In this document: positions 49,161 to 61,239 of the stretch, in pieces | Position numbering within the stretch: position 1 is the first letter of the stretch | How the letters are laid out: each line of letters opens with the position of its first letter | DNA from: Acanthacorydalis orientalis | Taxonomy: Eukaryota; Arthropoda; Insecta; Megaloptera; Corydalidae | Assembly (NCBI GenBank): GCA_034766995.1 | Contig: CM068316.1 | Location: 24,194,106 to 24,258,105 of the forward strand | Length of the DNA: 64,000 nt | Direction: 5' to 3' | The notes under the pieces: generated by a model | Told to the model about the DNA's origin: nothing | The model's database searches: none | The model's input: the letters and a program-made list of their open reading frames with translations, nothing else | Program-made: the position numbers and the translations under genes

Positions 49161-49242
49161 ACATATAAGGCCGAGTGGTTAAGGCGTTGGATTGCTAATC
49201 CGATGTCCTCTGCCCGCGTGGGTTCGAATCCCATCCTCGTCG
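49161..49242 (+). tRNA. tRNA-Ser (anticodon GCT), 5' acceptor strand lost: probable pseudogene
   Basis: From 49169 the sequence follows a eukaryotic tRNA-Ser. The D-arm is GGCCGAGTGGTTAAGGC. The anticodon arm is TTGGA-TTGCTAA-TCCGA with anticodon GCT. A long variable arm follows, then the T-arm GTGGGTTCGAATCCCAT and 3' acceptor strand CCTCGTC with discriminator G (49235-49242). The A and B boxes for RNA polymerase III are intact. The 5' acceptor strand, expected to be GACGAGG, is instead ACATATA, which cannot pair. Position 8 is A rather than T. The variable-arm stem (GTCC against GCCC) is also weakened. A T-run lies about 15 bases downstream. It is a tRNA relic or a tRNA-derived retroposon head rather than a working gene. 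Confidence 0.88.
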
Positions 49243-49378
49243 CCTATATTTTAATCGTTTTTATTACAAAATATTTCATAATTTGTTTTCTAATTAGTAA
49301 ATAAATATTTTTTATCTCTTTTAATTGTAGTGTATATTTATAAATATATTTTTTTAGGTTTAGAACAGAATGCAATTT

Positions 49379-49401
49379 ATATATATATATATATATATAT
49401 A
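49379..49401. repeat. Short (TA)n run at a mariner end
   Basis: About eleven TA units directly outside the left end of the mariner at 49402. Confidence 0.95.
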
Positions 49402-50690
49402 TGAGGATGTAACATACGAAATTACGGAATTTGTAGGTGATAATTAAAACTCAATATTTTTAACAAAACAAAATATATTTAATCAAAATAAGCTTTATCA
49501 GCTTCAATGGTCTTTTTCCAACGAAAAATTAGACAGTTTATCCAATTTTTATAAAAATCGGCATTTTTAGAGCTTATAAAATGTTCGAATCCTTGAATCA
49601 CTTCTGTTTGATTTCGAAATTTTTTATTTATTAAATAATATTCCAAGTGTCGAAAAAGATGATAGTCTGTAGTTGAAAGATTTAGTGAATAAGGGGGATT
49701 CGGTAAAATTTCATAATTTAATGAATTTAATTTGGAAATTGTGATTCGAGATGTGTGTGGTCGAGTAATATCTATAGCAACAGTATTGGCCCAAATCTAT
49801 TAATTAGCATTGGCTGTTGTGTTATTAATTTTTCATTCATATTGTCGATTTCGTGACAATATGAATCATCCGTAATTGCTTCGCCTGGTTTTAAAAAAGA
49901 ATAATGGAAAGATTAAAAAGAATTATTCCTTTATTTGTCCACCGCACAGTAACCATAAGTTTTTTTTTGATGTAATGACGGCTTAGGCGCGTGTCCTGCA
50001 GCTTTATTTCCATTATCCAGATCTTTTTCTGTTATCTTACAGAATCCACTTTTCATCACAAATAATGATTCTATTTAAAAATAGCATTTATCATCTCGAA
50101 TCATCAATGAAGAACACACCTCTAAGCGTCTCAGTTTCTGGCTATCTGTCAATTCGTGCGGCACCCACTTATCAAGCTTTTTCACCTTTCCTATTGCAGC
50201 GAGGGGACGAAAAACAGTCATAACACTAACACTTAAATCACATGCGAGAGCTTGAACCGTTGTATATGGATTAGCTTCCACCATGGCTCTCAAATGTTCT
50301 TCGTTCACAATGGTTTTGGGATCTCCTCAAGGCTTATTGTCGAGATTCATATTACCGGAACGAATTTTTTTAAACCATAATTGAATTGTTCTATCGCTAG
50401 CCGACCCTTCTCCGAAAGCTCCATTGATATTTTTACCTGCTACCGCTGTATTGTGTCCTGACTTGAACTCATATAAAAAAAATGACGCAAATCTTTTGTG
50501 GACAACATCCTGCTAAAGTGTATAAAAATAAAAATACCAATAATAACGTCGCATTTAAAAACAATTGAAAGGTACATTAAATTAGTCAATTCCAAATAGC
50601 TGAACTTTTAAAATATTGCACAGAACACTTCTCAATCGCGATCGACCTCTGACTAATTGAAATTCGGCAACTTGATATGTTAAAACCTAA
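49402..50690. mobile_element. Full-length mariner element, 1.29 kb, TA-flanked
   Basis: The inverted ends are imperfect: TGAGGATGTAACATACGAAA on the left and, reverse-complemented, TTAGGTTTTAACATATCAAG on the right, both running on to GAATTT, with TA outside each. Length and ORF orientation are those of a complete mariner. TA arrays lie outside both ends. Divergence between the ends shows the copy is not young. Confidence 0.85.
49479..50508 (-). pseudogene. Mariner transposase, near complete but with stops and frameshifts
   Basis: All parts of a mariner transposase are in order on the minus strand. N-terminal domain: STKDLRHFF, then FKSGHNTAVAGKNINGAFGE and LWFKKIRSGNMNLDNKP. Second helix-turn-helix (77 open codons at 50075-50308): LRAMVEANPYTTVQALACDL and KVKKLDKWVPHELTDSQKLR. 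First catalytic aspartate: ICDEKWIL at about 50045-50070. Third catalytic region: LPNPPYSLNLSTTDYHLFRH near 49650-49710. The C-terminal end is KNWINCLIFRWKKTIEADKA, closing in a TAA at 49479-49481. The region around the second aspartate (49800-49880) is scrambled. A CGA-to-TGA stop sits after the PNKP-like motif. The product would be inactive. Confidence 0.88.
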
Positions 50691-50698
50691 TATATGTA

Positions 50699-50700
50699 TG

Positions 50701-50756
<56 letters not shown>

Positions 50757-50758
50757 GT

Positions 50759-50792
<34 letters not shown>

Positions 50793-50815
50793 CATATATT
50801 TATATACATTGGTTT
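50699..50815. repeat. (TA)n microsatellite
   Basis: TA runs joined by TATTAGGTTGTATATATACATA. The embedded TTAGGTTG resembles the end of a mariner terminal repeat. Confidence 0.95.
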
Positions 50816-50924
50816 GAAATTTAATAATTTTACTTTATACAATTAATATACATTAGTAAGAAACAATAAAAGCCGTTTTCATTTTGTTTTACAATTGTAT
50901 GTACTAAATTGTATGATGTTATTA

Positions 50925-51241
50925 CAACGGTTGACAAACTGCGGCTCCCAAAGTTACTTTGTGCGACTCCCGAGACAATATTAAGTTTCATTGCCATTTT
51001 CTCTAAACTTTTATATTTATTATCTATAGTAGTATAGTATGTGCCAATATTAGAATATTTTATATATAAACGGGTAATTAATTTATATATAAACTTATTT
51101 GGAGTAGGACTACTATATAGTTATCTTTTATTATTTATAAATACAATTTTAGAATAATATTTTCTGTGGCTCTTGAACATTCAAAAATGCATGAAAAGTG
51201 TTATATGTGGCTCTTAGTATCGACAAAACTGACCACCCCTG
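50925..51241. mobile_element. hAT-type MITE, 317 bp
   Basis: Left end CAACGGTTGACAAACTGCGG followed by CTCCCAAAG. Right end, reverse-complemented, CAGGGGTGGTCAGTTTTGTC, with GAGCCACA further inside. CAGnGGTnnnCAAACTnnGGCTC is a familiar hAT terminal pattern. GGCTC-type words occur symmetrically near both ends. Flanking 8-mers match only partly (TGTTATTA and TACTTTTA), so the target duplication has decayed or the borders are one or two bases off. There is no coding content. Confidence 0.65.
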
Positions 51242-51249
51242 TACTTTTA

Positions 51250-52528
51250 TATAAACATTCTAGAAGTTTCCTCAGTCTTTTCGTATTCTAATTTATTGAT
51301 AAATGTTGTTACATTACAGAAATTAAATTTGAATCATCAACCTATAAGAAAAATTATTACTTGTTTTTTTAATTCATTATTTTTTCCTTGCAAGTAACAA
51401 TTTAAAAATCTTGTCAAGAAGATTGTGTTCGAGAAAAATTATATCGTTGTTATTATAATTTCAATACTAAAGAAAGAAATAATAAGATAGTTTTTCTTTT
51501 GAAGGAGTTAAAAAAAGAATTGAGTTTTAATCGTCTTTATCAAGGTTTATCGTTCAAATCGTTTTTTAGAACTATGATTTATCAAAAAAATAATTCGTAT
51601 TTTACTTTTTTGAAAGAATCAACTTCTTAAAAATAAATATTTATGCTACTAAAAAATATGACACTGATATAAAAGATATGTATATACTTTTATATTTTAT
51701 ATAGTAGTATTAATTTTTGATGTTATTTTACCTAATTATTGTATTTAGTTTTTATTTATATACTCTTCAGCGGTTCATAGTTAACAATAACATAATGTTA
51801 ACAGCACGTCAATAACCGGTAGCAATAAAGACAGGTATCAACAAAATCCAAGCGTGCAGTCAATTCGACTCGAAAGACCGATGAGCTGGCACTTTTAGGC
51901 ACTGAACAGCAGAAACGCGATCACGCCTTCCAATCTACTCAAACGGTTTAGCACAAATTGTTATATTAACCTTTGACGTGCGTTGAAATGTGCTGAAATT
52001 TTGTAATAATATAAATATGGCAATGAGGATAAATGCAATGTCACAAATCTCGCTCCACAATAACAAACAAGCTACAAAAAAAATATTTGTTCAAAATGTT
52101 TAATAAATTATTATTTATAGTTTTTAATTTTCCTTTTTGTGCATTTTGATGGAAATGTAATCTTCCTCAAATCGCCAACGTACATAAATATCTGTTTTCT
52201 TGCGGATTGTGGTTGAATAGATACTTCAGTTGTGGATATGATAACATCTCTTGGGTAGTTGTTGTTTTCAATAAAGATGGTTATTTCATAAATGAAACAA
52301 TTGTTTCAGTTTCTTACGTTTCTAAGATATGAAATATAGATTTACACGCTATGAAACTCATTATATATCAATAAATTTTATATATAAAATAATACATAAT
52401 ATACTATGACCGTGAACATATCCTGTGTAATGTCAATTTACCTTTTTTCACTTGTTTATTTTATACCGATTATTTTATTAATATAAAAATATTTATTAAT
52501 ATTATAAATTTTCATTGTTTTATTTTAA
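51250..52528. other. AT-rich intron DNA with a less AT-rich block
   Basis: Positions 51780-51990 are less AT-rich (CGCGATCACGCCTTCC region) but have no open frame, splice-site pair or inverted repeats that I can see. It may be old transposon debris. Confidence 0.5.
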
Positions 52529-52542
52529 TATATATATATATA

Positions 52543-54067
52543 CACTGCACGAAAAAAGTATTGGCACAGTTAACATTTTTGTACTTGAAATGGTATAATT
52601 AAAATATTTGGAAATATTTTTTGACATATTTATATATTTTATATTATTTATTTAATAATATAAAAATAAAAACAATAATTCATTAGAAAGGAAAAAATGG
52701 CATTCCTTATACCGTCTCGTTTTTTATGTGTAAAAAGTATTTGTACAACTTGTATTAATTTGAATTTCACTAATAAGTATTTTCAGAAAACCTAGGAATT
52801 AATAGCAATAGTAAGTAGGTCGTAAACTTTTTCCATTTATCATCACTTACAATCTATTTGCGAATTCATCAAAGAAATGAATTTGTGCGTCACTTCTGTC
52901 TTTATATTTTCTCATTTTTGTACAATCACTTTCTTTAATACAAATTTATTAGTTATATTAGATTTTCTGATCTTCCTATCCAGTATATACCACAAATACT
53001 CAATCAAGAGAATGTGGTGATTCGTTAAGTGTATGGGGGTGTTATACAAAAGCCATTCCTTTACTACATGGGCAGTATGCTTGGGGCCACTGATATGTTA
53101 AAAAGTAAAAGTTACATTTAAGATCCAGCTTTTCAGCGTTTTTTACAGCTATTTTTCAAAATATTTATATAAATATTTTATCCATTATTCCATCAATGAA
53201 AACAAACTCTTCCACACCAGATAGTGTCATGCAACCCCACAATTACTCCACTATCCCCATGTTTCACAGTGGGTAACAAATTTTCTGCATTCAATTCTAT
53301 ATTTTTTTCATCAGGCAGATATTCGACCATCACAGCGAAAAATATTAAATTTACTTTCATCAGAAAAAATTATTCTTTTCAAAAAATCCATATTTTGTCT
53401 TATGGTCTTTTGCAAAGTTAATTCTTTTACCTTTATTGATGTTACTTATATAGGGTTTTTTCTTAGTACTCCAGCATTGTAACCAACAGTATGTAATATA
53501 TTCTGCACGGTTATTGGGGTTATAGTTTTATTAAAATCTATTTTTCACTGTGCTGCTACTTCTGATGAAGCGATTTTTGGATCTTTTTTAATAATTTTTT
53601 TAACAGAACTTTCTTCTTTATTCGAAAGTTTTCTTCTACGTCTACTTCTTGTTTGGTTTTAGGTTGTCCTTGCCTTTAAAGAGATTGATTACACTTCGAA
53701 CTATAAATCGACTCTTATTATTATTTCCACAATGAACCATATGATTTCGTTTTTACATGCAAATCCAAAATACTTTTTCCTCCATATAATGTAGTTAATT
53801 TGGTTCTTCGACCCATAATTTAATTTTATTAAACTGAACAATACAATTTGAAAGAAAAAATTCTCGGAACAGGCAAGCTTATTTTGGATAGTGAGTTTTT
53901 TCTGAATTTTTTATTAAATATTGACAATATTATTATGTTATTAAATATATAAAACATAAATATATATAGAAAATATACAAATTTGTTCCAATACATTTCC
54001 AAAAATGTTAATTAGACCCTTTCAATTACATAAAAGTTAACTGTGTTAATACTTTTTTTGGTCAGTG
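52543..54067. mobile_element. Tc1-like element with both ends, 1.53 kb
   Basis: Terminal repeats are CACTGCACGAAAAAAGTATT on the left and, reverse-complemented, CACTGACCAAAAAAAGTATT on the right. Both continue into ACAGTTAAC, with high identity over more than 30 bases and TA immediately outside each end. TA arrays flank both sides. The transposase on the minus strand is decayed. Confidence 0.92.
52850..53816 (-). pseudogene. Tc1-like transposase, broken
   Basis: The minus strand begins MGRRTKLTTLYGGKSILDLH, the usual start of a Tc1-type transposase DNA-binding domain. Downstream pieces include a VMVWGCM-like block (ELWGCMTLSGVEEFVFIDGI at about 53165-53245) and the region of the second catalytic residue with the C-terminal GMAFV, stop, HPHTLNESPHSLD (about 52980-53070), equivalent to TPPQSPDLNPIE. 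The second catalytic motif NDPKHT is degraded (WPQAYCP). Stops are spread throughout. The orientation is consistent with the terminal repeats at 52543 and 54067. Confidence 0.82.

Positions 54068-54121
<54 letters not shown>
54068..54121. repeat. (TA)n microsatellite
   Basis: Starts at the right target TA of the Tc1-like element. Confidence 0.97.
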
Positions 54122-54123
<2 letters not shown>

Positions 54124-54811
54124 CAATATAAATATAATAACAATAATAATAACATTTAGCAATTTTATATATTTTATTACTCAAACATTAACAATTATTT
54201 TTCTAATATAATAGTTAACATATATCATTAAATTAAATTCAATCTTTAATAAAATAAAAAAAAAATTTAACAATGTTAATTTTTACGATGTGCCTATTAA
54301 AATTAATGACATTAATTATAACAAAAATATAAACTAAGATATAACGTAATCATTTATACTCGTGTTTATAAATATTTCATTTAACATATTTTTACAAATG
54401 AATTCATTAAAAAAACATATAAATAAAATATTATTGCAGTAAATTATTTGAAATTATAAAAAAATGGATATGTCACAGGATAATGATCGGTTGGTACTAA
54501 CGATGAAATTAGTGAGCTTGATTATAATTATTTAAAGATGTCTATTTCCTAGATAAAATTACTATCGCTAACTGTCTAATCGCTTATTGATCACCTTTAC
54601 ACTATTCGTAGCCATGCGAAGTCAGTATTGACCATGTTGGCGATTGATTTATGTTTCAGTTGTAAACGTTCACAATTCGGCCAATCCTAGTAATCGTCTC
54701 GTCCACGACAACGTTATTTTGACATTGCTGAAATAAATGTTCTCTTTAATGTTCAAACAGAAGGCTGAATACAAAAATGACCACATTGAGAATTCCACTC
54801 ACATTGAGAAT
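54122..54811. other. AT-rich intron DNA
   Basis: Positions 54587-54635 share about 50 bases with 57392-57445. No gene was found. Confidence 0.55.
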
Positions 54812-54813
54812 TA

Positions 54814-55334
54814 CCGTATATCTCAGTGTATAAAGTTACCTATATATAAGACGAGGTCGAAATTTTAAGATAAAATTTATACATTTATCAATCATATAAG
54901 ACGATCCTAAAAAACACCTCTTCACTTACTATAATACAATTTTATATCAAAACCCAAAATTAGAGGAATTACACTTTTCGATTTAAAATTTCAAAAATGA
55001 AATTCAGGGAATCACTTATTTTGATATACTGTGTACTAAAAGATCGTGCACGCCTTGTATCTAGAAGGCTATGGCTATGTATTTTATTTTTAAAAAAAAT
55101 TACTTAAAATAAATTATTCAATGAATTTATATTATATACCGAAGTTTAAGTCCTTTTTTTAAAAAATAAAGAATTTAATTATTAATTTTCAATTAAAATA
55201 GTTTCTATATAAGCACAATAATACCTTCGTGTTATTTTAAATGTTCTGTTTTTATACTGGGCGCATAAAATGACTCCCTATTTTTTGAAAAAAATTGGAG
55301 TTTTAAGCATCTCCTTATACGCCAAGATATACGG
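54814..55334. mobile_element. TA-flanked MITE with CCGTATATCT ends, 521 bp
   Basis: Left end CCGTATATCTCAGTGTATAA, right end reverse-complemented CCGTATATCTTGGCGTATAA, 16 of 20 positions identical. TA flanks both (54812-54813 and 55335-55336). ATATAAGACGA words recur inside the left end. There is no transposase. The TA duplication and ends fit the Tc1/mariner/pogo group, but I cannot name the family. Confidence 0.82.
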
Positions 55335-56060
55335 TAATTATTTTACATGAACTAAAGTTATAATTTACAATAAACAAATTATTCAATATTTATAACATTA
55401 TTTCAATTCTATTTCAATTAATAAATAGGATCAGAAACCAGAAATTTGAAGCACACTTGTACATATACATCCTATACTGTGAACTGTTTGTATTTATTAT
55501 TAGCAAGAACTTCGATCAATCTATATTTTCGTATTTTTACTAAATATTTCTTTTTCGAAACAAAACACAACTTCTGAAAATTTTATATGTATCAATTTTT
55601 ATATTGGAATATTATATTGAAATGTCCAATTATATTAGGTTGGTGGGTAACATAATTGCGGTTTTCGTTTTCCGAATTCTATACTTAATAATTAAAGATT
55701 AAAATATATAGTTTAAAAACGATTAATTGATGAATTAAAAACATAATCTTTTTACATATATTAAAAGATGTATAATAAAAGGTACACTAATTTTTGAAAA
55801 AAGAAATCAATGGCTTTTGAAAACATTATTTTAACGACTTATAAGTATAAAAAATACGTTTTTATTAACGATATCATAAAGATAAAGTTATGTTTATTTG
55901 TAAACATTTTTTCTTTTTTTAAAAAAAAGCAAGCTATTTATTTTTATTGACAAAAATTTCATTAGATTTGAATTTAATGCAATACTGTGTATGAGATTAG
56001 GTGAAGAAGAACGAAAAAGAACTCTTTAATACAATTTTATCATGCCTTTGGTGAAGTAAA
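55335..56060. other. AT-rich intron DNA with one mariner end
   Basis: Apart from the solo terminal repeat at 55635, nothing is recognisable. Confidence 0.5.
55635..55680. mobile_element. Mariner terminal repeat, solitary left end
   Basis: TTAGGTTGGTGGGTAACATA followed by ATTGCGGTTTTCG, preceded by TA. It matches the element starting at 56575 through its leader (TTTTCCGAATTCTA against TTTTCTAAATTCTA), so it is the truncated start of a sister copy. Confidence 0.78.
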
Positions 56061-56064
56061 TTTA

Positions 56065-56284
56065 CAGTGCTCCCTGTCGTATCGCAAACTGTAATAGTCC
56101 AACGATGTTTTCTCCTCCACTCTAACCCTACTCTACTTAGCACACATATTATCGCATCAAAAAGTGGGCACTGAATAACGAATTGCTACACTCTTGCTTT
56201 AACTGGTCGATTCTATTCTACATATTGTTCCCTCCCGCACCACAAAGAGCCTCCGGAGGTTTATCCGTACGACAGGGTGAACTC
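56065..56284. mobile_element. TA-flanked MITE, 220 bp, GC-richer than surroundings
   Basis: The 17-base ends CAGTGCTCCCTGTCGTA (left) and GAGTTCACCCTGTCGTA (right, reverse-complemented) agree at 13 positions, including the last 10. TA lies outside each (56063-56064; 56285-56286). There is no coding capacity, and the family is unknown. Confidence 0.68.
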
Positions 56285-56574
56285 TATTATTAGTATTGAA
56301 CATCTTCTAACCAGCAAATATTTTGTCAGAAAGACATCTTTTCTTTTGGTCGAATATGTTTGTTTTTCTTGATCAGACCGATTTTGACACATGTATCTTC
56401 TTAAATATATAAAATAAATATATTCTATTAAATATATTCTTAAATATATAGTTTTAAATTCTTGACATTTTTGAGTTGTTTTATGAGTGATGCTGAAATT
56501 CATCAGAAAAAAATTAAACTAAGTTAAATATTAACATATAACATGAAAAAATATGGTGTGAGTATTAGGTTGGT

Positions 56575-56960
56575 AGAAAAATAATTATGGTTTTTGTTTT
56601 CTAAATTCTAACCTTATTTTTTTAAAATGAAAGTATCATTTTATCGTGTTCATTTAATATTATTTAAAAGTGCATTTTTCGGTCTATGTTTTAATAACAT
56701 CGACTTTGGTTTTATTAACAATTTTGCTTCAAATTGGGTTATTGAATTAAAGATAGAAAAGAAAAAATAAGAGCATTTTTGTATGAGTTCAAAACAGATG
56801 ATAAAGCAGCAGAAACTGCTCGCAAACAAAACGATGTTTTTGGTGTAGGCACTGCTAAGAAACCTACGGTCCAATGGTGATTCCAAAATTTTCATGCTGA
56901 GAACGAGAGCCTTGAAGATCTAGAAGGTCATGGACTTCAGAACTCCAAACCCTGACGTTT
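56575..56960 (+). pseudogene. Mariner 5' fragment (left end and transposase N-terminus)
   Basis: It begins after TA with TTAGGTTGGTAGAAAAATAA. The leader runs to about 56760, and an N-terminal transposase stretch follows at 56770-56940: IRAFLYEFKTDDKAAETARK, then QNDVFGVGTAKKPTVQW, a stop, FQNFHAENESLEDLEGHG. This is the first helix-turn-helix domain of a mariner transposase. Homology stops near 56960, so the catalytic part is gone. It is the best template for the deleted copy at 46683-47244. Confidence 0.85.
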
Positions 56961-57450
56961 GACACCACCAGAATAAATAAACTTATAATTAATTGGCATA
57001 AATTTGTCGCTTATAATGGTGCTTACTTCGATTAATAAAGTTAATTATTAGCTCAGAAAAATGTATATGAATTTGAAGATCATAAACTGCAATTAAATTC
57101 ACATCTTTTATTTAATTTTTGTACAAAATATATAGTGGAAAAGCATGTAAGTTATATTCATCCATTTTTAATAAATATTACCTTTTCGAAACAGACCATA
57201 ACCGTTGAAAAATTCACAATTACTGATTTTTATATATACAAATTACCATTTTCTTTCAAATTCATATTTTTTCATTTATGTCTATATATTATTTTACATA
57301 CAAAATCACTCAGTAAATTACGTACAAGAGAACTTCGCGATACATGTGTATCTTTGATTGGGGATGAATGTCGTGAACTACTTGATAAGTATTGATCATC
57401 TCTTGCACTATCTGTGGCCATACGATATCAGTATTAGCCATGTATTGACC

Positions 57451-58436
57451 AAGGATTGAAACCGAAACTGAAACCACTATTTTTGCAGAATGAAAAACCG
57501 AAACTATAATCGAATAAAAAGTTGGAACCTATTTATATCGGTTTTTCTGAAACACTTATTTTTTCGGTGGGCAATATGAAATTTATGTATTAAAATTTTT
57601 GTTCTTGTTTTTTCCGTTTTTTTAACAAATGATTTTTTCAATATAAATGCGTATTTTCACTATGCCACAAATAAATATTTGACTGTAACTAAGCCCATAA
57701 ATTAAATGGTAAAATCGCTCCATATTTTATATCAATAATAAGCCTGAGGTATAAGGACATATAGTTGAAAAATACGTAATTAAGTCAGCTATTAAAAAGT
57801 TGAAAAAATTATTGCGTATTTGAAAGAAATGGTGGAGTCGAAAATCATGGTTTTTTCAATCTTTTTATAATACGGAAGTCCCGAATTTCAGAATTCCAAG
57901 TTTTGGAACTTTCTGAAGTTACCAACTTTCGGTCTAAAAAGTGAACGGATTGAAAAATCCAAAGGGAACGTTTCTAAAAGACACTCTCTAAATTAAAACA
58001 TGAAAGGAAAGGTTTTGGAAAATCTCTTTTTCGATTATTCAGAATCTAGACCGCGATGTGGTAGAAACGTCATTGGTCTGAAAAGTATGAATGAGAATTA
58101 AGGCGGGGGCAGTCGAACGGAAATATATACGTAATTCGGGGCTGGACTTACATTTTCGAAATTTAATTTTTGGCTAAATCTTCGCGTTACTGTTCAATAA
58201 TTTACAGTTTCACCAATCAGTACAGTGAAAAAGTAAAAATGAAAAAAATTACTGTAATGAAAAATTCCACGACTCCGCGACATTTATTTTATTTATCGAA
58301 TTTTATAAGTAACTGTCTTTTTGATAGTTAGTGATCGAACATATATTTTTAAAAACTGAAATCCGAAAAATTTCTTAGAACGAAACTATAACCAAAACAG
58401 AAACCTGAACATTATTTGATTCCGTTTCAATCCATG
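57451..58436. mobile_element. Possible non-autonomous element with GGATTGAAAC ends
   Basis: GGATTGAAACCGAAACTGAA at the left faces GGATTGAAACGGAATC (reverse-complemented) at the right, about 985 bases apart. Subterminal CCGAAACTATAA and CGAAACTATAACC words occur near both ends. No clear target duplication or transposase was seen. GAAACCGAAAC-type ends occur on hAT elements, but the family is not settled. Confidence 0.4.
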
Positions 58437-58925
58437 ATGCATTAACAATTCCATCTAAAGTTTGGTTGTAAGCATTCATATACATTTATTATTTAATAAA
58501 CATCATAAAACTAATATACTTTTTAATAATTGAAAAAAAATGCATTGATTTCCAATACATTTCTTTCATCAATAAAAATAATCTTTAATCTATGCTGTAT
58601 CGATGACCGTCGTCATTGTACAAAAAAGTATGTTTGTATTCAAAATATAATTTCATAAATATATATTTATTGAAAAAAAACGTATGTTGCAACAATTATA
58701 TAATTTATGTGTCATCATTAATATAAATTATTATTTAACCAAAAAGAGAAATTTGTTCTAAATTGTTCGTTAAATTTTTATTTTTTGAAATCATTCATAT
58801 CGTAATTTTTAAATAAAAATCTAATGAAAATATTATAAGACTATGTAAAGTCCTAAATAATAAAAAAAATTTATATCTCTAATCATTTTTGTTTTATTTT
58901 CAGAATTATCTACAGTTTATATATT
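58437..58925. other. AT-rich intron DNA
   Basis: Nothing recognisable was found. Confidence 0.55.
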
Positions 58926-58926
58926 A

Positions 58927-58928
<2 letters not shown>

Positions 58929-59007
<79 letters not shown>
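58929..59007. repeat. (TA)n microsatellite
   Basis: TA run ending at the target TA of the Tigger-like element. Confidence 0.97.
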
Positions 59008-61239
59008 CAGGTCTTTAGTTCGTAAAAAATGCCGTGTTATGTGAATTCGTGTTATACGAAACAAAGAACTAATACAAAAAACAGGATTAAGTTCCAAAAA
59101 TTAACAAAACTCTTCTATTTTCTTTTTATGACTAGGAGAAATATATTTACTAAACCAATCAATAATTGATCAAAAGTATTATATATTACGTAATGTTTTC
59201 CTCTTCATCACTGTTAAACACCATTAAACGAGGGCGTTCTCTTTCTGGAAAAACATCCCCATCTTCTGAGCTTTCATATGTAGCATCTTGATATAATCTA
59301 CTTTTTTAAAAAATCTGTTATTTTCTGTTGTTTACTTTTACTTAAAAGATCTTTATAAATTTCGTTGAATGGAGCTAAGTATTTGAGAAGTTCTCTCTTA
59401 AATTTTGTGCTTCTTTCAGCAGAAGGATGTACATTTAGAAAATAAAACTCTAATTTTTCGGCTAAGTTTATACCTTCCTGTATATCTTTTGAGGTGAAAT
59501 TTGAACTTCAGGTTTTACATCTGTGCTATTATCCTCTGAATTAATTTGAAGTATCTCAGATGACATTTCCACCAAATTTGCTTCATCAACCTCCTCTACC
59601 ACTAATAATTCTTGAATATCTTTAGGATTCATATCAACAAAACCATCCCCTCCTAAAAAAATAACAAGTTCTACTATCGCATCGATTCTGTTTCCTGCTG
59701 ATTCGATTAGATTTCCGGTTTGAACTGACTCTGACCATATATTTTTCCAACAGGCGTTTAATGTTGACAGTTTTATTTCTTTGATGGATGAAGATATGAG
59801 ATTAATACAGTCTAAAATTGTAAACACTTTCCGTGCCTCTATGACTTAGTACACTTGTCGTCGATTTTATTCAAAAACTATTGCAACAATTCACTAATGT
59901 AATGAGTTTTAATTGTAGCTATAATTCCCTTATCTAAAAGCTGAAGTAATGAATTGGTATTCGATGGTAGGAATATTATTTCGACATTTGGGTCATTTAA
60001 ATCTTTCGGATGGTTTGGTGCATTTTCCAATATCAGTAAGACTTTAAAATCTGCTTTAATTAGTTCTACACACTTGGTACAAAACAGTTTAGAAACCATT
60101 TTTTTTAAATAAATCAGGAATTACCAAAGCTTTCTTATTTGAGGTTCAATATATCGGTAAAGCACTTTTATTTAGATTTTTCATTGCATGAGGATTGAGG
60201 TATTATTAAACTAGCATGGGTTTTACCATGTGATCGTATGATCCGTTACTACACTTAAATACTGTTACATGCTCTTTTGATAGTTTAAAATCTAGTGCAG
60301 CTTTTTCATTTTTTGAAATAAATGTTCTCTTGGGTATTTTTTCTACCAATGACCTATCTCATCGATATTAAAAACCTGATGTGTTGTAATCTACCGTGTT
60401 TAATATTTTTTTGCAATTCCTTTGGATACATTTTGGCAGCTTCATTACTAGTTGAGGAACTTTCCTCTTGCATTTTTATGTTCTATAATGAAAAGTTTTA
60501 TTTTTGAAACCAGCCTTTGTTAGCAACAAAGTCAGGGTTGATAACAGATTCTCCATTTTCTCTTAAATAGTTGTAAATTTTTAAAAATTTATTTTTAATC
60601 ATTGGTGTCTTGTGGAACCCGTTTTTTAAGCGGTCGTCAATTCAAATACTAAGAACTTTTTCTCAATTATTAGTGCTCTGGGACGAGCTGTCATGTTTGC
60701 GAAAATGGAACAACCTGGAGTTACAGAACCTCTAATTTTCTGTTCATTTTTTTGTACGTTCCGAATGTTTTCTTCATTTAAATCATAGATTTTTGCAACA
60801 TATGATACTTGTTTCCTCTTTTAAAGACAATCCGAAATCTATATTTTTAATTATAGAGATTATTTCTAATTCTTTTAGAATTAATCTCTAACTCTCTTTT
60901 TAATTCTAGAGATTAAAAGTCTTTTGACAGGTACATTTTTATTTCCATCAGATATAAAATGTTTTAATCTATGTATGCATATAGAAAAAAGAAAAAAAAA
61001 CAGTGAGTCTTAAAATACGTTTAATGCTCCACGAACAAAATCAATTTAAAATTCTAATATTCTAAAATTCCATACGCAAATCTGACACAAGGCACACACG
61101 CTCGACTGAAAAATATCGAACGCGATGCTACTTGCACTTAAAAATTCTCATCACGTTCCGTGTTGTACGGATTTCCCCATTTCTCAAATCGTGTTAGAGT
61201 GAAACCGTGTTGTAGGAATGCCGGGTTATACGCAAGTTA

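Noticed and set aside
52520..54121. Intact Tc1 transposase gene
   Set aside because: The terminal repeats are well preserved but the minus-strand transposase has many stops and a degraded second catalytic motif.
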